From JAADEM01 sp965371855 (GTDB lineage Bacteria; Bacteroidota; Bacteroidia; Bacteroidales; Marinilabiliaceae), in contig CBDUZZ010000019.1 of assembly GCA_965371855.1 (NCBI GenBank), forward strand, positions 1 through 63,667: a DNA stretch of 63,667 nt, given 5' to 3'. Under the pieces are notes generated by a model, which had not been told where the DNA came from, did not search any database, and worked only from the letters and a program-made list of their open reading frames with translations. How positions within the stretch are numbered: position 1 is the stretch's first letter; each line of letters opens with the position of its first letter. Of this stretch, positions 44,618 to 52,070 are shown piece by piece. A program made the translations under genes and the position numbers.

Positions 44618-44656
44618 AATGTAAGTGATGAGAGATGAGTAGTGAGTTTTGAGTTA
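44618..44656. repeat. 7-bp tandem array, family A
   Basis: The + strand reads gtgatga, gagatga, gtagtga, gttttga, gtta from about 44623. It lies between the CapA-like start codon and the stop of the four-helix gene at 44661, and is therefore upstream of capA. Confidence 0.75.
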
Positions 44657-44660
44657 CATT

Positions 44661-45035
44661 TCATGAGCACCATTTATCAGGATTATTTATCATGGATATC
44701 AGCATTTTGCGAACCTCATCATAACCAGTAATCATATCCGAGTGAATATCCGTTGATATATATTTGCAATCGCGGGCATAATCAAGCCAAGATTCTGTTT
44801 CAAATTCCTCACCCAATGAATCTGTTAGTTTGTTTATAAATGATTTAACATATCGTTTCTTAGCCCATGATTCTGCTATATTTGATGTAACCGATCTTGA
44901 TGAACGTCCAATCTGGTCAGAAAGAGAATACTTTTCTTCCTTTGGAAAACTTTTAGTGATTTCAAATATTTCCATAGCTAATTTGTATGCTTTCTGATAA
45001 ACAATAAGCTCTTTGAAATTATTTATCTGACCCAT
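44661..45035 (-). CDS. Four-helix-bundle protein (S23/bAvd-like), CapA-flanking copy 2
   Basis: 124 residues. SLSDQIGRSSRSVTSNIAES and WAKKRYVKSFINKL match copy 1 at 42968 almost exactly. In this copy one Arg of the conserved QIRRSS motif is Gly. The C-terminus ends three residues earlier, at KWCS, with its TGA in GCTCATGAAATG. It is bracketed by 7-bp arrays at 44618 and 45053. As with the other copies there is no rRNA or retroelement context. Confidence 0.85.
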   Translation of the reverse strand: MGQINNFKELIVYQKAYKLAMEIFEITKSFPKEEKYSLSDQIGRSSRSVTSNIAESWAKKRYVKSFINKLTDSLGEEFETESWLDYARDCKYISTDIHSDMITGYDEVRKMLISMINNPDKWCS

Positions 45036-45052
45036 GGTTTAAGTATTATATA

Positions 45053-45170
45053 AACAACATCCTTCCTCACATCTTACATCTCATCGCTCACAACTCTTTA
45101 CTCATCTCTCACTACTCATCTCTCACCACTCACTTCTCACCGCTCATCTCTCACCTCTCACCTCTCATCC
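45053..45170. repeat. 7-bp tandem array, family A, supplying a deacetylase stop codon
   Basis: A long degenerate array on the + strand: ctcacat, cttacat, ctcatcg, ctcacaa, ctcttta, ctcatct, ctcacta and on to ctcacct, ctcacct, ctcatcc. The minus-strand frame of the gene at 45158 ends GCG GAT GAG AGG TGA, within the array. Confidence 0.85.
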
Positions 45171-46279
45171 GCAATCAAGTCCCCCAACTGATCAGAAGTC
45201 ATAAATTCCACATCAGGCCAAAGCTTAAGAACTCTTTTTAGCAGATTATCAAGCAACTTGAGATTGTCAGTTCTATTTTTCTCAACAAGAGAACCCATAA
45301 AGTTTATACGATGTGAACTAATTATTGCCGGCTTATGCCACTTAAAAGCTATGTTAATACGTTTTATACACTCTCCCACCGGATCACTACCATTTGATAA
45401 AGACGGTTCAAAAAAAGCATTCCTTACAAGATAATATTGCCCAAACTTATTCCTGTCTCCCAGAAAATGATACTTCCGTTTATAATTTCCAAAAGATCCC
45501 GTTGGCACTAATTGCACAATCAATCCCTGTATATACTTAACACCGCTCTCTGCTAACGTTTGCTCCACATTACTATCCCAGGTATAACAGGGTGGGATAA
45601 ATGATTTTGATCTGTATTCGAATATCTGTTCAAAAAGATCAAGCCCTTCTTTCAGGCTCTGCTTCATTAGCACCAAATCATCAGTAGAATTATAATCGAG
45701 CACCTCCATAAAATTATAATCCCCATCGCCAGAAAAGGTTGTTTCATTATCAAATGTAAACATCATCTCAGGTGTTCGTTCTCTCAGAGCCTCCATCCAC
45801 CTTACCACATTAACATGTTCGCGCCCATGAAATTGAGGATGGAATATTCCGGCTGAAAACCCATCTTTCCAAAGTGACACAACATTTCCATTTCCATTTT
45901 TCCTCTTTAATGTCTCAGATACCGGTTCATAAGAATACTCACTAAAGCCTGACTGTCTGATTTTATCAAAATCCGGATTACCTACAACACAATTTGCAGT
46001 AATTACGGCAGGATTCCCAACAGAATCTTTGTGTGTATGCAACACGTCATACAGATGAGTAAGGTCATCACTGCTTTCAATCGAATCAAGTCTGTTATAA
46101 TCGCTCCCTGATATATTAAAACCTTTAGAAATAAACTTTGAATAAATCTCCTTTGATGGCATCCTGATACTACCCCAGTCATCGCTTTCAATAACTAATA
46201 TCCTCCTCTTTGTTCTATATCCGGGGATATTGATTACATTCTGTGATATTGAAGTCTTTATTTTCGATACAACACTCAT
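45158..46279 (-). CDS. NodB-like polysaccharide deacetylase family protein, paralogue 1
   Basis: 373 residues. RILVIESDDWGSIRMPSKE (about 26-44) gives the Asp-Asp of the NodB metal site. HPQFHGREHVNVVRW (about 147-161) gives the HxxxH pair. IISSHRINFMGS (about 318-329) gives a late His. These three positions are what a CE4 deacetylase needs, although the sequence is far from classical NodB. There is no signal peptide, so a cytoplasmic glycolipid or sugar-nucleotide substrate is likely. It is paralogous to the gene at 46418. Its last residues and stop lie within a 7-bp array. Confidence 0.7.
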   Translation of the reverse strand: MSVVSKIKTSISQNVINIPGYRTKRRILVIESDDWGSIRMPSKEIYSKFISKGFNISGSDYNRLDSIESSDDLTHLYDVLHTHKDSVGNPAVITANCVVGNPDFDKIRQSGFSEYSYEPVSETLKRKNGNGNVVSLWKDGFSAGIFHPQFHGREHVNVVRWMEALRERTPEMMFTFDNETTFSGDGDYNFMEVLDYNSTDDLVLMKQSLKEGLDLFEQIFEYRSKSFIPPCYTWDSNVEQTLAESGVKYIQGLIVQLVPTGSFGNYKRKYHFLGDRNKFGQYYLVRNAFFEPSLSNGSDPVGECIKRINIAFKWHKPAIISSHRINFMGSLVEKNRTDNLKLLDNLLKRVLKLWPDVEFMTSDQLGDLIADER

Positions 46280-46437
46280 AACTAAATTCTCATTTACTCA
46301 TCACTCAAAACTCTACACTCTACGTTCACTACTCTAACGCTCAAATGTACAAGTACGATTTGAGGTTTTTCTCTACGCTCACTACTCATAACTCACTTCT
46401 CTCTCTCCGCTCATCACTCACCTCTCACCTCTCACCA
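46280..46437. repeat. 7-bp tandem array, family A, in two blocks
   Basis: Blocks at about 46290-46347 (ctcattta, ctcatca, ctcaaaa, ctctaca, ctctacg, ttcacta, ctctaac) and 46372-46437 (ctcacta, ctcataa, ctcactt, then ctcatca, ctcacct, ctcacct, ctcacca) flank a short non-repeat segment. The second block overlaps the end of the gene at 46418 and supplies its stop. Confidence 0.8.
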
Positions 46438-47572
46438 TCTCTCCCAACTCCGCAGATGTAACAAACTCTACATCAGGCCATGTTTTAACTATTTGTGTTA
46501 ATAACTGCTTTAGTTTATTTAATCCATTATCACGATTTTCAGAATAAATAGATCCGACATAATTTACACGATGTGTACTGATTATGGCAGGTTTTTTATA
46601 TTTAAAAGCAACTGAAATATCTTTCATACAACTATCAATCCAATCTCTATTTGGCATACAGGGTTCAAACAGACAATTACGGGTGATAGTAATTAATCCT
46701 GATTTCGTTTTTTTACCCATCCAGTTAATTCTCTTTCTTAAATCTCCGTTTCCAATGGGTTCCAATTGGATTTTTGGCAGGGCAATAGTTTTAATCCCTT
46801 TAGAAAACAGAACATGGTTTAATTTCGAACTAAAAGGTCCATTGGGAGGTACAAAGTAACTTGCTCTGTAACCAAACAGAGATTCAAAAAGATCAAGTCC
46901 TGTTTCAATTACCTCTTTATGATACTCCAGATCATCAGGATCTAAATAATCAAACGCTGCCTGAAATTCAAGTTTTATATCGGGAAAAACTGCACTTGAC
47001 AAACCCCAAAAATTATTTTTAAACGCTATATGGGTTTCTTTATGATCATTTTCTAATGCCCTCATCCAAACCTTAACATTAAGATGTTCCCGACCATGAA
47101 ACTGAGGAACGAACAATCTGTTTTTTATCCCGGCTTCCCATAAGGAAAAAGAGTTCTCACAACCGGGATATCTCTTCAATGTTTCCGTAACCGATTCATA
47201 GTAATACTTACTGAAATCTGATTTTCGAATAGAGTCAAAATCAGGATTAGCTACAACTGCAACCGGAGTAAAAACAGCAGGTCGGCCTGTTATATCCTCA
47301 ATATCGTACAAGACGTTAAAAAGCGATTCCAGATCATCTTTCGTTGCTAATGCATCATATTTATTAAATAGATACCCTTCGTCTGATTCAAGATCAATAC
47401 CACTCTCTTTAATTTCATCAAACACCTCTTTCGAAGGCATCCTGATACTCCCCCAGTCATCCGATTCAATTACCACCAGCTTCCTCTTAGTGGTCCATCC
47501 CGGAATATTTGAAAGACCTCTTAAAAGAGAGGCTATTGAAGATTTCATAAGTCTATTACTATTTACTTTCAA
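46418..47572 (-). CDS. NodB-like polysaccharide deacetylase family protein, paralogue 2
   Basis: 384 residues aligned end to end with the protein at 45158. KLVVIESDDWGSIRMPSKE (about 31-49), VPQFHGREHLNVKVWM (about 154-169) and IISTHRVNYVGS keep the Asp-Asp and the later His positions. In the HxxxH segment, however, the first His is replaced by Val (VPQFH against HPQFH). Metal binding may therefore differ. The frame ends GAG ATG GTG AGA GGT GAG AGG TGA, so the last five residues (VRGER) and the stop are read from a 7-bp array. An internal Met at residue 9 is an alternative start. Confidence 0.7.
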   Translation of the reverse strand: MKVNSNRLMKSSIASLLRGLSNIPGWTTKRKLVVIESDDWGSIRMPSKEVFDEIKESGIDLESDEGYLFNKYDALATKDDLESLFNVLYDIEDITGRPAVFTPVAVVANPDFDSIRKSDFSKYYYESVTETLKRYPGCENSFSLWEAGIKNRLFVPQFHGREHLNVKVWMRALENDHKETHIAFKNNFWGLSSAVFPDIKLEFQAAFDYLDPDDLEYHKEVIETGLDLFESLFGYRASYFVPPNGPFSSKLNHVLFSKGIKTIALPKIQLEPIGNGDLRKRINWMGKKTKSGLITITRNCLFEPCMPNRDWIDSCMKDISVAFKYKKPAIISTHRVNYVGSIYSENRDNGLNKLKQLLTQIVKTWPDVEFVTSAELGEMVRGER

Positions 47573-47644
47573 AAGAACTATGAGTATTCATTTTACACCT
47601 ATGCACCTTAGTGAGGAAAGTGCTGCAGATATTTATATGTTGTT

Positions 47645-47690
47645 TTCCCCTTTAGGGGAATTAAAGGGGTGGCTTGTTGATTTTTTTATA
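47645..47690. repeat. Extragenic TTCCCCTTTAGGGGAA hairpin element
   Basis: TTCCCC and GGGGAA arms with a four-base loop are followed by TTAAAGGGGTGG. This is the inverse of the element at 30425. It lies in the 142-base gap between the polymerase stop and the deacetylase start and could act as a transcript hairpin. Confidence 0.45.
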
Positions 47691-47714
47691 TTTTCTTGGG
47701 AACACTATTTATCA

Positions 47715-48989
47715 TCAATTAAACAATAACTCAGCAAGAGATAATCCCGGCAAAAACAAGGGCAATCCAAATCCGGGGCTAAAAATCCAGGCATTAATGC
47801 TTTCGGAACCTATTCTGAATAGAACAAGGATATGCAAAAGCATTGGAAACAATCCTACCAGATTAATAATACTGATACTTTTTCCTCCTTTTCTACAAAA
47901 ATAAATAAAAATATAAAGTGTGGCAAACAAATATAAAAGCAATTGAAATCGCCCTCCGAAAGTAGGAACAACTTTTCCGAAATTAACAAATGAAATCATT
48001 AGAAGTACAAAGCTGAAGAGATTCCGGTCAGACTTATTTTTCATCAAATTGCTTGAAGTAGTTTGAATGAAAATTAATGCCAAAAGAAGGAAATAGAAAG
48101 TGTAATCATTCATTATCTTCATAAACCAGGAAGCAGTCTCATAAGATTCCTCAATTCCGGCAATATAATCTTCATTTGAATAGCCTTTATATCTTTTTTG
48201 AATTGCCCCCCCCATATTTGAAGAGATTAATTTAATAAAAGGAGCTAATAAATTTGGTAGTATAAATGAAGATATTGCCAACGGGAGATATATTATATTA
48301 CGATTGCCTGCAAAAAAGTAAGCTATAAGAAGTATATTAACAGGAATAAAACTCCAATGTACTAAACACGAAGAGAGGGCTAGCAAGATATATCTCTTAT
48401 CACGATATAAGACTACATGATACGCTGCATAAAAGAATATCCATGTAGCAGTAGGCATACGGATGCCACTGATTTCAGTAATTGGTGCAATGAAGATAAA
48501 AAACACCATTATTATCAGCCCGTTCCAACCAGGTTGTTTCCGATACCTGTCATAGAGTAAGTTAATCGATTTAAGATAAAAAAACCCCATAAATGCTGTC
48601 CAAAAAGCAAAATAAACACTTGCACTAGTGCTAAACCTCGAAATAATAAAGGAACTCAAGGGTTCAATAATATCAACTGATGTATCTGAATAGAGACCGC
48701 CAACTATAATAAAAAAATCAGAGAATGGTAGTTGTGCCGTTTTTGTCAATCTTAAAGCATAACGAAAAGCATCAATATACATATTATTGTTAACGAAAGA
48801 TAATCCATAGTATATAAGAAATAAATAGACCACTTTTCTGGCACTCTTTTCAGTGTAATTATTTATTGCAACTACAAATGCGAGGAATGGCCATAGAATA
48901 AACAATACAAAGTAATATACAGCGTTAGAGTTTTGCGCTTTGCGAAAACTATATGGAAAATCTTTATTAATTGTTATCGTTCTATTCAT
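47715..48989 (-). CDS. wzy: O-antigen/capsule polymerase (Wzy, EpsG-like)
   Basis: 424-residue polytopic membrane protein with about ten membrane segments. NNNMYIDAFRYALRLTKT (about 66-83) and the segment GIRMPTATWIFFYAAYHV (about 174-191) resemble EpsG-type Wzy polymerases, which join lipid-linked repeat units in the periplasm. It is the only polymerase candidate in the window and fits a Wzx/Wzy pathway with the flippase at 57019 and Wzc at 6283. Wzy proteins diverge strongly, so the call rests on topology, motifs and context. Confidence 0.75.
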   Translation of the reverse strand: MNRTITINKDFPYSFRKAQNSNAVYYFVLFILWPFLAFVVAINNYTEKSARKVVYLFLIYYGLSFVNNNMYIDAFRYALRLTKTAQLPFSDFFIIVGGLYSDTSVDIIEPLSSFIISRFSTSASVYFAFWTAFMGFFYLKSINLLYDRYRKQPGWNGLIIMVFFIFIAPITEISGIRMPTATWIFFYAAYHVVLYRDKRYILLALSSCLVHWSFIPVNILLIAYFFAGNRNIIYLPLAISSFILPNLLAPFIKLISSNMGGAIQKRYKGYSNEDYIAGIEESYETASWFMKIMNDYTFYFLLLALIFIQTTSSNLMKNKSDRNLFSFVLLMISFVNFGKVVPTFGGRFQLLLYLFATLYIFIYFCRKGGKSISIINLVGLFPMLLHILVLFRIGSESINAWIFSPGFGLPLFLPGLSLAELLFN

Positions 48990-49038
48990 TAGATATAGAC
49001 TGTCAACAAACTATTCGCGTTACTTCAGAAAACATAAT

Positions 49039-49170
49039 TAGTGCTTGCAAGAAAACTCTATAAATATTCACAAATCGTCATTGCAAACTAAGTGAGGTAA
49101 TCTGTAATTCAGGAGATTGCTTCTTTGTTCCTCATCGCAATGACGTCAAGTTTTTTCTTTTTGGACACCC
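49039..49170. repeat. Dispersed palindromic element with hybrid ends
   Basis: The left end TAGTGCTTGCAAG (49039-49051) is of the type seen at 9078, and the right end CTTTTTGGACACCC (49157-49170) is of the type seen at 8843. Between them lie 'cgtcattgcaaac', 'agattgcttctttg' and 'atcgcaatgacgtcaag'. The two ends do not pair with each other, so this copy is a recombinant of both element types. Confidence 0.8.
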
Positions 49171-49230
49171 CAATTGTCTGGCTTCGCAATGATGAAGTTC
49201 TTTTTATTTAATACTATTCTCATCAGCATC

Positions 49231-50352
49231 TTACAAATCAAGAAACTTAGCTGCTACTGCTTTAATATCAAAATTAGATTTATTAACCATCCGTCTTCCC
49301 GAATAATCTCTATCCAGAAACCTAAGAACATTTTCCACATCAAGATTTGCAGAGTTGAGGTTCAATATGGGTCGACCTGAAAGTGCATAATCGATAAGCT
49401 TACTTGGAATAGCTTCAATATTATTAGAGCTATCATGAACTGTATCAACATTTACAAGAAAGTCGGCTTTGCTCATTTCATAAATAAGTGATAACCTGTC
49501 GACATATCCCCTAAGTTCCAGCTTCTTTCCGAGAACTTCCTTATGCCCGGAATAATACTCGTTCTGGTTGGTAAAAACAATAAATTGAAAATCCTTTGAA
49601 AGTGAACTAATAAAATCAAGAAACAGGGTCAAATCCCTCAACCCCGGAATAACAGTTCCCGCAAATATAAACAGGGGTATATCATTATTTATGGAACCTT
49701 TGTGCAAGCGAATTTCATTAAAATTAAAACCTTGTGGTATAGCTTTCATTTTTGGTTTAAACTGTGGATAAAACTGTTCTTGTAACTCTATAAAGGGGAT
49801 TGCTATAAAATCACATTTGCGACAGAAATTCAGTTCAAAATATTTAAAATAAAAAGGTTTTCTGAAAGTATCAAGTCTGGCAAACATATAAGGATCACCA
49901 CAATCTGCTATCCACTTTTCAGCAATCCTCCTTTTATTTGTACGACTCCATGCTACCCCCCAATGAACCGGAAAAGGTACTGCAAAAGAGATCATCAGAT
50001 CATATTCCTTTTCTCTCTTTAACATTCGTCTCACCTTAAACATCTCTAAAATAGCCGGATACTCGAATATTATTGATAATAATCTTATAAAACCTCTATT
50101 CAGAAAAGCTATAGATTTCACTTTACTAGAAGGTATTGCTGAAAACAAAGGTTTCTTCCACATCCTGAATGAAATCGGATAATCATTAAGAAACGGAGTG
50201 TAGTCAAAGTTTCTGTACTTTGATATTACAGTTACATCATACCCCTCTCTGCAAAACTCCTTTGCAAGTTCAGTTGCTCTGAAACTACGTGGTGAAATTT
50301 CGGGATAAAAGGCACTGGAAACCAGTAGTATTTTCTTCTTTTCAATCATCAT
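49231..50352 (-). CDS. Glycosyltransferase, GT4-like (GT-B)
   Basis: 373 residues beginning KKKILLVSSAFYPEISPRSFRA, a GT4-type acceptor-domain start. KWIADCGDPYMFARLDTF (about 163-180) and FIFAGTVIPGLRDLTLFLDF (about 228-247) mark the two lobes. The C-terminal NIEAIPSKLIDYALSGRPIL segment (about 328-347) carries the E and K/D region that contacts the donor sugar nucleotide. Two adjacent Met codons open the frame. The donor sugar is unknown. It is part of the block of transferases and amidotransferase-like genes between 49 and 57 kb. Confidence 0.78.
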   Translation of the reverse strand: MMIEKKKILLVSSAFYPEISPRSFRATELAKEFCREGYDVTVISKYRNFDYTPFLNDYPISFRMWKKPLFSAIPSSKVKSIAFLNRGFIRLLSIIFEYPAILEMFKVRRMLKREKEYDLMISFAVPFPVHWGVAWSRTNKRRIAEKWIADCGDPYMFARLDTFRKPFYFKYFELNFCRKCDFIAIPFIELQEQFYPQFKPKMKAIPQGFNFNEIRLHKGSINNDIPLFIFAGTVIPGLRDLTLFLDFISSLSKDFQFIVFTNQNEYYSGHKEVLGKKLELRGYVDRLSLIYEMSKADFLVNVDTVHDSSNNIEAIPSKLIDYALSGRPILNLNSANLDVENVLRFLDRDYSGRRMVNKSNFDIKAVAAKFLDL

Positions 50353-50367
50353 TTGCTATTTCAAATA

Positions 50368-52050
50368 TTATTTCCTAGCCCCCTTTGATCTGTCCAATAA
50401 CCTCCTGATCGTATATAATGTTGTCATCGTATTGTAATTCATTTGAAACGGAAGTCGTTCAAAATAGTGGCTAAAATAGGGATGTGTTTGCTGTGGAAAG
50501 TCCCTCACAGGATCAAGTAAATCTTTAACAGATTTAGCAGACAATGCATATATCTGATTTAATCCTTCATTAAGCCTGGTTTTTCTCTTTGTTACACGTA
50601 ACAACTTAATTATAATGCTTTCCGGTAATAATCTTCTTATTACTCCCAATATAAAGTTTTTCAAACTTTTCTTAATATCAGATGTGTATGGTATTTTAGC
50701 TAACTTCTCAACTAATCCTCCATTTTTTTCCATTTGATAAAGAGGTTCCCTTTCCACCCTCCCTTCAGCAGGTATTTTCAACCAAAAATCAACCATTTCC
50801 ATATCCCACATTGGTTGATAACACTCAAACCCAAAAAAGTCATATCCCCTAACGCTATTAGTAATATACTTAGCTTGCCTCTCCTGCCAATCACAAAGTG
50901 ACATGAAATCTTCCGGTTTTATTTCAAATTCATAATATATTTTTTTGAGAGGAACTAAAATTGATACGTCTTCATAGAGTGCGGGTTTCATTACAATAAT
51001 CTTCGAGTAGACATACTGAATTGCCTCTTCTTTGGTTTTCAGTTTTAATGTTTCTTCACTGAAGACCGTCTCTGTTATAGTAGTATGACCAGGTAAAAAC
51101 ACATCACCCTCACGAATTACTCCTTTTGATTTTAATTCATAAACTGCCAAAAAGTCCTGAAGGTGTGGGGTAGAAACTCCATTAAAAGCATAGTCTATAT
51201 AATCACCAAATAGACCATTGCTATGCAAATCATTCCATTTTTGTTCGTTATACTCAACAAAGTACCACTCATATCCAAGTGCACTAGCCACTTGCTTGCT
51301 AATTCTGGCCTGTTCATTATCAGGTGTTCCATAAGAAAAACAGATTACATCCTTTACTCCAAGACGATAAAGATAATTAACGACAAGACGGGAATCATGC
51401 CCCCCACTTAAAGGTACTATCCAGTTGTTTACATGAGGTCTGTTTTTAACCATTCGTGAAAATACAAAAAGAAACAAATCATCAAAAGCTCGTGTAAAAT
51501 CAAATTGGTTTTTATAAATATCTGGTTTATCGGCTGGTTTAAATATAAAGTATCGATCCGAACTTATGTCCTCTTCACAGATAGAAACAATTTCACCGGC
51601 CTGTAAAGCATAAATATCCTTATAAAATGTTCTGTTACCAAATACATTACCATATGCAAAAAACTCCTCATATTTTTCCTCATCAACTTCTAAACTTCCA
51701 TTTTCTTTTTGAAAATTTTCAATATTATCAGTTATAAACCATCTACCCTGATAATGCCCGTATAGCAATGGATAACTCCTAATTGCATCACCGGCAAGTA
51801 TAATTTTATCTTTTGCAATCAGTATTAATGAAAACAAACCACTTGTATTTCTTAACCTTTCCCTAAAATACTCTTCCAATCTATCATAATTATCCTCAAT
51901 TTCCCTGACAACAAGATTTATCCAATCTTCTGTACCGGATGAAGATGAACATAATACAGGATTTCCCTGAATATATAATTCATATTTGCTTGTTTTTACT
52001 ATTGAAGGCTCAATTTTAGAATAAAAATATATTTGTTTAGTCTTTTTCAT
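50368..52050 (-). CDS. Asparagine-synthase-like protein lacking the glutaminase Cys, paralogue 1
   Basis: 560 residues with AsnB architecture. The N-terminus begins MKKTKQIYFYSK instead of MCG, so the Cys2 nucleophile of the glutaminase site is absent. The synthetase domain keeps a PP-loop, PLSGGHDSRLVVNYL (about 212-226), and FLPGHTT where AsnB has its GEGADE loop. It could use free ammonia or another amine to form an amide through an adenylated carboxylate. Similar proteins occur in other O-antigen loci without a proven reaction. It follows its paralogue at 52071 by 20 bases. Confidence 0.75.
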   Translation of the reverse strand: MKKTKQIYFYSKIEPSIVKTSKYELYIQGNPVLCSSSSGTEDWINLVVREIEDNYDRLEEYFRERLRNTSGLFSLILIAKDKIILAGDAIRSYPLLYGHYQGRWFITDNIENFQKENGSLEVDEEKYEEFFAYGNVFGNRTFYKDIYALQAGEIVSICEEDISSDRYFIFKPADKPDIYKNQFDFTRAFDDLFLFVFSRMVKNRPHVNNWIVPLSGGHDSRLVVNYLYRLGVKDVICFSYGTPDNEQARISKQVASALGYEWYFVEYNEQKWNDLHSNGLFGDYIDYAFNGVSTPHLQDFLAVYELKSKGVIREGDVFLPGHTTITETVFSEETLKLKTKEEAIQYVYSKIIVMKPALYEDVSILVPLKKIYYEFEIKPEDFMSLCDWQERQAKYITNSVRGYDFFGFECYQPMWDMEMVDFWLKIPAEGRVEREPLYQMEKNGGLVEKLAKIPYTSDIKKSLKNFILGVIRRLLPESIIIKLLRVTKRKTRLNEGLNQIYALSAKSVKDLLDPVRDFPQQTHPYFSHYFERLPFQMNYNTMTTLYTIRRLLDRSKGARK

Positions 52051-52070
52051 AATATTATTGGCATGTATTA

